15,272 nt of DNA from Cudoniella acicularis (taxonomy: Eukaryota > Ascomycota > Leotiomycetes > Helotiales > Helotiaceae): contig JAAMPI010001377.1 in NCBI GenBank assembly GCA_013054445.1, positions 1 to 15,272 on the forward strand, read 5' to 3'. The position numbers and the translations under genes are program-made. Below the pieces are notes generated by a model. The model searched no databases. It saw only the letters and a list, made by a program, of their open reading frames with translations, and was not told the DNA's origin. Positions 7,424 through 15,272 of the stretch are shown here, piece after piece. Position 1 is the stretch's first letter. Each line of letters opens with the position of its first letter.

Positions 7424-9781
7424 TCATCGATTAGTCTCTTCATCGCTTTCTTCATTAACTCCGTTGCCAATGTCTTCTTCTAGCCCCTTGTCTCCCACCC
7501 TCATCTGGAGTCGGCTCATATATCGTTGAATCCTCTCTACACTTGGATGATCCTCGGAACATGTGGCCTTGATCTCCTCTATGGTACTCTGGTACAACTC
7601 AGACGCTTCTTCGTACAAGCCTTGTTCCTCATAGCACACTCCGAGGTCTAGACATGCTGAAATCGTCACGGGATTTTCAATTCCCAAGCTGTGAATTCTC
7701 CCCTTAAAAGCTGGTTTGTAATACTTTGCAGCATCTTCATATTTGCCGTTCAACTTCAGGAGCGATGCAAGCTTAATCATCGCCCACAGCGTGTCAAGAT
7801 CGTTTTCACCGAGCGTCTCTATCATCCGTAGAACAGCCTTTTGCAGTAAATCTTTGCCTTCTGAAACACAACCTTGGAGCCCCAGTAAACTCGCAAGTTG
7901 TGCCATTATGCATAGGGTTTCAGGATGATCGTCTCCATGTTTTGCTCTCGAGTGTTCTAGCGAACGCCTGCATAAATCAGCCGACTCTTGCAATTTCCCT
8001 TGACGGTTGAAGACCCCTGCCAGTAGCCTGAAGTCAAAGCGCACGGCTGACTCTTCACTGCCAATCGTCTCATGGTACAGCTGTATAGCAGCCCGTAAAA
8101 GGTGTTCGCTTTGGCTAAGACCGCCCTGATCAACCAGTGCAGAAGCAAGATCCCACATAGTTACCAGTGTCCGTTTATCTCTGGGGCCAAACACATTTAA
8201 GCACATTTGAAGCGCTTGGCGGGACGACTTTTCAGCTTCATTAATTTGGCGAAGAAGTAGGTACAGATGTGACATGAGATTTGTAGACCGAATAACCAAC
8301 TCATTATCCAGGGAGAACTCTCGTAGAAGAGTTTCATGAAGAGGATGGTGTGATGACATCGCATTTTTAACTGAGAGACTTGCCATAGATTCATGGAAAC
8401 AGATTTGAGAGAGTAGGGTTCTGGGGTCATTGGCGCCGAAAATTTCTTTATTCGCAGTGATGAGTATATGGCGTAGAGCCAATTCTGCTTTGAAGTTGCG
8501 CTGGTCGTAATATAAGTCTGAAAGTCGTTCCATTAAAGACCTGACCCCAACATTTGTGACCGGCAGAACTCCTTGTAGCTTCTGCAATCGCGCTTCGCAT
8601 TCAAGCTGTTCTTTGTGAAGATCTGTCATTTTTGGCGTGACGGCTTGAATACTGGTAATACGAGATGTGGGAAACGGGTAAATCTCACTCAGCGGACTTG
8701 TAAAACTCTCAATGGCAAGGGTGAGTGGTCTGCGGTGGTTCTCCATATCTTTTACCAGGAAGCACTGTTGCTGCTGCTGCTGATCATAGTAAGGGGGTTC
8801 GAAAGTGCCTGAAGCTGTCGAACTGTCATGTCTTTTTGAGGTGAGGAATGGATTATGAAGGTCTCGAATATCGTCTTTTGACATATATTGCTTTTCCTGG
8901 TTGTGCGACGATTCGGAACGAGTCAGGCAGATGCTAGATATCTCCTCGTCAGGAATCTCGACCCCGCATATCTTCAGTGTGCTAAAGAGTGTATTGAGCT
9001 CAGGGGAATCTAGAATACGACTTGTATCCCAGGTGGTCTGATCTTCCAGAAATATGCCAGGAGATTGTGAACAGTCATCCACGACATCTAAAATTGATTC
9101 TTCTGGGGTTGGTATTTGGATCTGTTTTGCGACCGAAATTTCCTTAGCCGGCGAGTTAGAGTCGCCCTCTTCAATATCCATTGCAAGTGAATCTTCAACT
9201 TCAACTTCAATATTTGTTTTTGTGTATTCCATGTGGCTTAGAAGTTGAACCTGAGTAAGATCACCCATTTCAGTAATTGGAAGAGCTGACCGATCATCGC
9301 TATTTGTCCGTGCGAGATTCTCCTTCCACCGGTTGAGATTCACTAAGCTGGGCGACTGGTTTGCGATCGATGATTCGAAAAGAGACTGTTCATTTTCCTT
9401 CACCTTACGCTTTCTGATCAAGTCGCCTCTCTCGACATCTGTCGTGTATTTCTTCATTCCCCACCCCTCTCTAACTTTGCGTTCAAACTGTCGCTTTCTT
9501 CATAATTTTGCAATTAGTTCACGAACCAAGCTGCCGATTAATGGAAGGACTTACGTCGGGTGAAAGCCATATTGATGTTGAAGAATATCTGCGACATGCT
9601 TGTAGGGCTTTTTTTCTACCAAGTATAATCGCCGGATCAAAGGCTCGGCGGACTGCCACTGTGATTGAGTAATCACTCCAGTGGTTCGCTTTGAAGGTAT
9701 CAAATTGACTGTAGGTGCAGGCAGCAGCGGTCGTTGTGGTTTTGAGGAGGCCCAGGCCTTTAGCAATTGCCAGTCTTCCAT
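7424..9781 (-). CDS. Clr5-domain protein with C-terminal kinesin-light-chain-type TPRs
   Basis: Two exons, 9781-9555 and 9497-7424, encode 766 residues. The intron is 9554-9498 (57 nt, GTAAGT...GAAG, CTAAT branch). Splicing rebuilds a Clr5 domain at residues about 41-93: WQSAEPLIRRLYLVEKKPY in exon 1, then QYGFHPT joined to KRQFERKVREGWGMKKY. Neither exon alone completes it. The middle, about 95-390, is polar and probably disordered, with a six-Gln run. Residues about 391-740 hold several TPRs of the 42-residue TPR_10/TPR_12 type, for example RTLVTMWDLASALVDQGG and HPETLCIMAQLASLLGLQG. The tail is acidic. Clr5 domains are N-terminal in many fungal proteins and are named after a fission yeast silencing factor; a DNA- or chromatin-related role is possible but unproven. 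The ATG at 9781 has A at -3 and G at +4. A good acceptor, TTTTCCTACAG, lies just upstream, so a 5'-UTR intron of about 46 nt is possible. Confidence 0.87.
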
Positions 9782-10743
9782 TGTCGGAACAAACGCCAGT
9801 CTTGTGTCTGTAGGAAAATGCGAATAAAATATTAGGGGACTCGCTGAATATACGTATGTTCCTACTGCGTTTGGACTTGCGGTTGAGGAGTGAAGTTGGA
9901 GGCCATTCTGCAGGGGCGGTTGCAAATATGCAACCTTGGAGTGGTTGCACCAAGCGACTGGCCTGGACAAAAGCACCATGCATAAGGCTTTCTTTCGAGA
10001 ATGCATACCGTTTGCTCAGGTTTGGTTTGCCCAATCACACCACGGGTAAAAGTACCATGCATGTTCTGCCCTAATGCGCTAGGCACGGGAGTGATAATTC
10101 GACTTGGTCAAATCAGAAGCTAAGCAAAAGCTCACTTAGCCTCAATATCCAACAATGTTGTGACACAAAATCGTATGGAGTGTGCCTCGCTGCCTCCTAT
10201 AGGGCCCAAAAGCACCATGCTTCTGACAGAGCAGTGAGCGCACATCACATGTACATGTTGTGTTTTTGGTTGGGCAATGAATTTTTATCACAGCCGAATA
10301 TGGAGAACTCGCCGACTGGTAAGTCTGCCCAATCATAATGGGGATCAAAAGCACCACGCATACTACGTCGAGTCGTAGAGACTCTTATCGTTTCCCAACG
10401 CTATTGTGCCGCTCCGGATTGGAGATCAAAAGCACCTTACATACGGAACTAGCTTTAAGGTTTCCTAATTGAGGCTGATTCATATAATTTGTGAGATTTT
10501 AGGTACCTAAATAATGGACCCCAGATTTCCCAGGCGACCTGAAAGGAAATGAAAGCTTTATTATATGAAGGGCTATCTCCCCTATTATCCTCTGATTCCC
10601 TACTTTTCTTCAAAGATTCGCCCAACATACCTTGAAGTTTGATTACTCTCACCAATTTACTGTCCTGTGTTGAGCGCTATTACATCTCCAGAATCCTTCA
10701 ATCTATAAGTTCTCCTTTAGGGACACGTCTCAGCCGAAGCACG
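9782..10743. promoter_or_regulatory. Upstream region of the Clr5-TPR gene with a motif array
   Basis: Five copies of AAAAGCACCATGCAT-like sequence on the plus strand start at 9969, 10048, 10208, 10347 and 10428, spaced 79, 160, 139 and 81 bp. On the coding (minus) strand each reads like ATGCATGGTGCTTTTG. Three copies have a CCAAT/ATTGG close by (next to the copies at 10428, 10347 and 10048). The array lies 188-661 bp upstream of the chosen ATG, so it could be a repeated regulatory element or the remains of a tandem repeat of about 80 bp. Bases 10443-10743 show nothing I can name. Confidence 0.5.
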
Positions 10744-11233
10744 ATGGAGGGAAAATATATCACGAAGAGCACGATAATCAAGGGATCAAAATCTTCGGGC
10801 TTTATTGTTAGTACTTCTGCTCTTATATGCTCAACCCCTCAAACCTTCAACACCATACTACATGCCACTATATCTCAAGGTCTATGCCTTCTTTTCGCTA
10901 TGCTCTACCAGAGACGAAAAACTATCTCACACTCCAGTTCAGCAGACATCCAACCCCAAGGCGAAAGACCAGACACTGCCGAGTCATCAAGAAGAGCAGT
11001 ACATACCTGTATCCCGAGTTGGACCAACAGTACCCCATGGCAATTATCCCAATACCGGCGGCCAACAATGCAAGACTGCTTCAGAAGACAGATGCAACGA
11101 GTCAGGGAAGACACCAATGGATCGCTGGCTGGGCGAGAATATGGAGGAAAGTCCTTGGAACGGTGTTGCTAGATATGATTCTGCATTTGTAGTGGAAAGG
11201 GATGTTGGAAAAGACACTTGTTTGGAGACCTGA
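10744..11233 (+). CDS. Doubtful small gene, unknown product
   Basis: Three overlapping plus-strand frames are open here. The frame ending at TGA 11231-11233 looks most coding, with varied, non-repetitive composition in its second half (PMDRWLGENMEESPWNGVAR, DSAFVVERDVGKDTCLET). Read from 10805 its start would be hydrophobic (MLVLLLLYAQPL), but that ORF begins at an ATG only at 10805 with no support for it. One possible two-exon model begins at ATG 10744, splices out 10807-10879 (73 nt, GTTAGT...CAAG) and enters the same frame at GTC 10880, giving about 138 residues. The branch site is weak. I recognise no domain. It may be a lineage-specific protein or chance open frames. Confidence 0.3.
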
Positions 11234-11399
11234 AATGAGAGGTGGAGCACGACTGCCACTAATGGGTCATTGACAGAAGATCATAAAATAGCTCAATAGT
11301 TGATGAAGAAAGGGGTTAGGTGGCAAAAGAAACAGGTGAAAGGTATTAGTGAATTGATTTAATTTGCATGAAAGAGCTCTCGTGCTTCCTAATTTTATT

Positions 11400-12180
11400 T
11401 CTGCTTACTTTCAAAGTATAATAATTGCTGATTATTCCTGGTTGTTGAAGTGATGGTCGCGACTTTGGTCCTGAATGCAGCCTGGAATTTATTTCGCGAA
11501 GCCTGAAACGTCCGCTAAATTACAGGCACCGGTAGCGTGATGAACACGGCTTCAGAATCCCCAAAACACATGCGGATTTGAGAAATAAAGTATCTTTAAA
11601 TTAGTATCATCTCCTATTTCAAAGTTTTTCACATAAATAATTAGTATATGTTTTATTTATTTGGAGTGAGGATCGTGGTTTTAGCTCTTTATATAGTCTG
11701 AAATTCGGCTCGTAGCGATTTCTTTCGAAGGAAGAAGTGATATTTTCTACATAATTCTCGCATTCAAAACAATATTTTAAGGGCACAATTTTCATCGTAA
11801 AGTACTGCGAAACAATTGTACTGTCAAAATAAAGTATTTTGCTAAGTACGAAAGGAAAAAGGAGTGATGGTGGTGATTTAAGGTTCCGCGTAGCCTGAAA
11901 TTCGGCTTGTGACGCCTGGGTGACTTGCGTGATTATAGATATCTACCCCAGGAGATAATTATTCTAAATACACTACACGTTTCGAAACCTAGGGATTGAT
12001 ATTAAATTATGGAAAGCCTTGCTACTATATTCTCATTATTTTCATTCTTTGGCTCATATGTTCGGAAGTTGTTTTAAATTGTTGAAGTGTTGGTCGTCGG
12101 GACCAGTCGGAGTCACCTCCAAAATATGTTCACATCAAAAGCTTCATGACAGCTATTTACAACAGTCTGAAATTGAGAAT
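11400..12180 (+). repeat. Four tandem diverged copies of the ~200-bp repeat
   Basis: Anchor one (TTGAAGTGAT-like) occurs near 11445, 11661, 11861 and 12081, giving periods of about 216, 200 and 220 bp. Anchor two (CAGCCTGGAATTTA at 11478-11491, TAGTCTGAAATTCGGCT at 11694-11710, TAGCCTGAAATTCGGCT at 11891-11907, CAGTCTGAAATTGAG at 12163-12177) follows each after about 30 bp, but 80 bp in the last copy. The surrounding 11234-12198 stretch is AT-rich and holds no gene I can support. The array ends just before the 3' end of the HET gene at 12199, so HET transcripts may read into it. Confidence 0.55.
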
Positions 12181-12198
12181 ATACGCCGACAGACTTCT

Positions 12199-14277
12199 TC
12201 ATATCAAACAGATTTCTTTCGCTTCAAGACCAAGTTTCATCGCTTCACCGTCCATAATTCCATGAACGTACGCATCGCCAACGACTTCAAATTGTCCCGC
12301 CAAAACAGGCCTCAGCACCAAAGGCACCGCTGCCCCGTCAAAAATACAAACCACATCACCATCTCTCATCTGATCAGGACCCCACCCAAAGCGACCCTTT
12401 GAAGTCCTAAAGAATCTGCGATTATCGCAATGTTTCGTAAAACTATCCATGAAACTCTTCCCTTTAACTTGGAAATCCTCGTAATCCCCGAGTTTTAATC
12501 CACCCATCGCTTTTGTCCATGCAGAAAATGACTCTGCAAATGCTGTGTTCGGGGGGTTTCCCTCAGCGGTTCTGTTGCAGCAACATGTTCGCCAAAGAGC
12601 TTCGTACGCAGCACTGGTGATTTTTCCGTCCGGAAATGCTACCTTCATCATATTGGGGAGCCATTTTGCTTCTTCGAATACTTTGATATCCATAGAGTCC
12701 TCATCGGGGACGGAGGCGTTGTATTGCTTCATTTCAAAATTTGGAGGTAATTTTACCTCTCCCCGCTCTTTTGAATCGCGGGGAGTTTGCGATACTTCCA
12801 ACTCTTTGTAATTTTCCGATTCCTTTGCATCCGTTTCTGTTTCTTTGCTTATTTCTGCTTCGCTAATTCTTCTCGTGAGCTCAACCACTTCAATTGAATC
12901 CACGAATCTTCCCCTAACGACAAGAGTGTTCCCTTCAATACGAAACTTGGCACAAGACGTCCCGGCAGCAGCGCATTTATATCCCAATTTGAAGTACGAA
13001 ACATGGTAACATGGCTGGCTCCAGTCTGGCACCCAGGACGGACAAGTTACAACTGATTTCTTTGCTGACTTTGTGCAGAAATAAAGGATATCAAGCCCAA
13101 TTCGAAAAAGTTCCAATATCGCTACCTTTTTGTAGACATCGGCTGCACTGACTCTGTAGTTGATTTCGATCTTTTCTCTATCTTCCTTACAGGCAAGCCC
13201 AATGACACCGTAAACTTTGTCTATAGCGTAAGTACTTTTACACAGACGTGACCCCGCCAAGACGTCAAGGAGTCGCGGAGGTGACGGCTTGCGTGGATCT
13301 TCTTTTCGCCTCGAGAGATCCCAAGTCATGTCCATGACGGGAATCGCGCAAATTGTTCCACGCATGTTCAATGGGCCGTTGATATCGTATTTGGAAAGCC
13401 ACCTTGTGATAGAGCAGATGGTATCCCAGTCACACTGGCCTGAGCCGGCGAAGATTGTGGCTTTCTTTGCGTTCGCAACTTCCTGGAGAACCCAGACGCG
13501 GCCCTAATTAAAATCTCAATTAGTTTCTGAAAAATTACAATAAAAACTTGAGAAATGTATACGTACAAACCAGGCACGTGCAAGCAACACTCTCAAAAAA
13601 GAGAAACTCAAAGAGTGCGAGATATAGCCGTTTCTGATAGCAAGGTTGATTGACTTTCGGTCTCTTGGCCCGTACTGGTACATGATCATTGTGATTAGAT
13701 ACTCTAGCTGTGAGATGAAATCGAACATGGCCTGCGAAGCTGGACCAGCTGAAAAGTGTTCTCCCGTCCAAATGAGAACGCGAGTTGCATTGGTGTAAAT
13801 TTGACCCATAATCGCGACTTGTGAGCCTCTCTCGCTGATATCATTCTGATTGATACAGATAGCGTCTATCCAAATCTGGCGCTCGCGATCTGGGAGACGA
13901 AGTCGTCTCAAGGCATCATAAAGCTCTGAGCCAATCGTGATTTCTTGGCCATCGCATTCAATTTGCCCTTGAGGTCTGGTAGGGATTATTCTTCCTTCAC
14001 CGAGGTCGACGCCGTACTTTTCGCCATCTTTTGTATCGTCGTCGGGTGGCGGCGGATAGAAAACGAACAATCCCTCTGGGGGTGCCCAATTGTATTCAGC
14101 AGTCCACGGATCAGATGAGTTTTCCCACACATATGAAAGTGCTTCGTACTCTATAGTATGGGATTTGAGAGAGGTGTGAATGATTTTGCAGACTAATTTG
14201 TCTTTGTAGTGACCTGGATCCAGTCGCACAAGTCGAATTTCATCGGAATTTAGGATATGGTAGTTGTATCCTGACAT
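12199..14277 (-). CDS. HET-domain protein (heterokaryon-incompatibility type)
   Basis: Exons 14277-13567 and 13503-12199 encode 671 residues. The intron is 13566-13504 (63 nt, GTACGT...TTAG, CTAAT branch). Splicing joins LLARAWF to GRVWVLQEVANAKKATI, rebuilding the last conserved HET block. HET signatures in order are YEALSYVWE (44-52), IWIDAICINQND (135-146), a following RGSQVAIMGQIYTNATRVLIW block, and WFGRVWVLQEV (236-246). An acidic, proline-rich insert sits at about 56-105 between the first blocks. The C-terminus (about 599-671: RRFF, GWGP, GDVVCIF, PLVLRPV, YVHGIMDGEA) has the usual tail of this family. HET proteins can trigger cell death on non-self fusion, but most paralogs in a genome have no known incompatibility role. 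No lesion is seen and the ATG has A at -3. It is divergent from the gene at 14976, about 700 bp away. Confidence 0.92.
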
Positions 14278-14975
14278 TCTTGGTGGGGTGATTTCGAGGT
14301 TGCGATGTTGAAGCTACATCATGAAAGTAGACCTTCAAGTTTATGCAATCATAAAGAGAAGGTGCACTTGGGCAGTGAAATGCGCCACGCGGGCCACCTT
14401 GCAACTAATTGCTTTAATTCTTCTGTGCACAAATGCGCATGCACGATGGCCCTTGCGAAGCTGAATCGCTGAGTGGTAAAAAAATATGGGGGCTTCAGGA
14501 GCTTCACGTAGCGGTGTGGTTCACCCCAGCAGGTACGGAGCACTCGCAACCCAGCTAAATTCTCCAGCCACCGCGTTAGGGGCTCCTGTTGCCTCAAAAC
14601 TCCCCTTCTTCAGGGGCTGAAGCGACCAAGGTGTATTGATTGGTTCTTTCTTCTGTGCTGACAGAAAGATGCCTACAGTATTGGCGCTGGGTGCGAGCAG
14701 TGGCTGTGCCAGCTGCCTCTGGGCTTAGTGGGCTTACGAGTTAGTGGTGTATCACGGCGTGAGTCAGGGCCCGGGTCCTGAATTCGACCCTGCCTAAAAT
14801 TTCAATTGTTAAATATCAAACTACTTCTCTGATTTATTTTCAAACAAAGCAGTCTCTTCCAGTTGTCTCTCATTCAACCCAGGTCTCTCTTCGACATCCT
14901 CATTCCGTTCACTTACTTGGATGCCGTCCCCTCAAAAACTCTCACGATACCAGAACAACTCACAACTCATTCTCC
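14278..14975. promoter_or_regulatory. Divergent intergenic region between HET and the right-edge gene
   Basis: These 698 bp separate two divergent starts and should hold both promoters. No strong TATA box is seen. A small palindrome, CTTCAGGGGCTGAAG, lies near 14609-14623, and a tRNA-like relic at 14731-14795. Bases 14921-15049 form a 42-codon uORF that overlaps the start of the right-edge gene out of frame. No other coding frame is convincing. Confidence 0.45.
14731..14795 (+). repeat. tRNA-like relic, possibly a SINE head
   Basis: TTAGTGGTGTATCACG at 14741-14756 resembles the D-arm/A-box of eukaryotic tRNAs such as Val. About 20 bp later GGGTCCTGAATTCGACCC at 14773-14790 resembles a T-arm, with a five-pair stem GGGTC/GACCC and a B-box-like core. 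The loop is 8 rather than 7 bases and I cannot form a convincing acceptor or anticodon stem, so it is not a working tRNA gene. A tRNA-derived SINE fragment or tRNA pseudogene fits best. Confidence 0.35.
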
Positions 14976-15272
14976 ATGGCAGACACAACAGCCATCAAGA
15001 GTGCAATGGAAGCACTCGCAAGTCAGTTCGATTTGAAAATTCTTGTTGACGAGAAAGATAAAAAAGAGGAGGCCTCAGCGGACACCACCCCTGGCGCGGA
15101 CACCCCAAAAACATCGGCCTCGGAAAAAGACCCTGCACTAAAAGATGCAGCAGTTGGCTCAATTAATAATGTAAAGGATCTCTATCTGGGGCCAGAAGAT
15201 AGCCAAGGGAGAGCGCAATGGCTCGACAAATATCCCGAGGATGCTGAAGAAGCTGCGGAGAATGAGGAGACG
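14976..15272 (+). CDS. Start of a gene running off the right edge; possibly a fungal AAA ATPase
   Basis: From ATG 14976 the frame is open for 99 codons to the window edge. The first 12 or so residues could form a short helix, and residues about 25-60 are Lys/Glu/Asp/Ala-rich and likely disordered. Then comes VKDLYLGPEDSQGRAQWLDK followed by YPEDAEEAAENEET. From memory this resembles the segment just ahead of DUF7025 in large fungal AAA-type ATPases (a YLGP..W.D..P.D..E.AEN.ET pattern), but only a short stretch is visible and no Walker motif is in the window. The ATG has T at -3 and G at +4. A uORF starting at 14921 overlaps it out of frame and could lower translation. It shares the divergent spacer with the HET gene. 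Confidence 0.6.
   Translation, partial: MADTTAIKSAMEALASQFDLKILVDEKDKKEEASADTTPGADTPKTSASEKDPALKDAAVGSINNVKDLYLGPEDSQGRAQWLDKYPEDAEEAAENEET

Noticed and set aside
9551..10006. Longer N-terminus for the Clr5-TPR protein starting at 10006
   Set aside because: The extra residues lie across the motif array and a likely 3' splice acceptor. ATG 9781 has the stronger context and the usual short lead before Clr5.
10639..11172. 177-codon plus-strand frame
   Set aside because: It overlaps two other open frames. Its second half is Arg/Ser-rich shadow of the better-looking frame ending at 11233.
12019..12402. Plus-strand frame of 127 codons at the HET 3' end
   Set aside because: Mostly antisense to the HET gene's last exon and the repeat array.
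14731..14795. Functional tRNA gene
   Set aside because: No acceptor or anticodon stem could be drawn and the T-loop has eight bases.

Overview
The window looks like nuclear DNA of a filamentous ascomycete (Pezizomycotina). Genes are broken by 50-84 nt introns with GTRNGT donors and CTRAY-type branch points. The protein families are fungal: a HET domain, a Clr5 domain fused to TPRs, a DUF3605/GIG1-like protein, and the tail of a NACHT-WD40-type propeller. Long AT-rich, TA-rich intergenic tracts contain decayed repeats and look RIP-mutated. I cannot name the species.

Layout. 2-154: an 18-bp minisatellite in an open frame running in from the left edge. 588-1282 (-): a three-exon, 197-residue four-helix membrane protein. 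1283-2769: AT-rich spacer with two copies of a decayed repeat of about 200 bp. 2770 to about 4095 (-): a broken C-terminal WD40/NLR-type propeller. 4099-5257 (+): a visibly GC-rich, heavily broken bacterial-type sugar-nucleotide pair, a WlbA-like Gfo/Idh/MocA dehydrogenase running in frame into a DegT-type aminotransferase. 5267-5590: an LTR-like segment. 5977-6672 (+): a two-exon GIG1/DUF3605 gene. 6765-7148: a 384-bp terminal-inverted-repeat element. 7424-9781 (-): a two-exon, 766-residue Clr5-TPR protein with an array of a 15-bp motif upstream. 10744-11233 (+): a doubtful small gene. 11400-12180: four more copies of the 200-bp repeat. 12199-14277 (-): a two-exon, 671-residue HET protein. 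14731-14795: a tRNA/SINE-like relic. 14976 to the right edge (+): the start of a gene that may encode a fungal AAA ATPase.

How it fits together. The intact genes do not form a metabolic pathway. A HET gene, an NLR-type propeller remnant and a possible AAA ATPase, set among repeats and gene relics, resemble a fast-evolving accessory region of the kind where fungal allorecognition genes often lie. That is inference. The most unusual content is the dead sugar-nucleotide pair, which suggests a past bacterial-type acquisition, and its fusion to the broken propeller in opposite orientation. Exon models were built by eye from splice signals and remembered family resemblance; no alignment was run.
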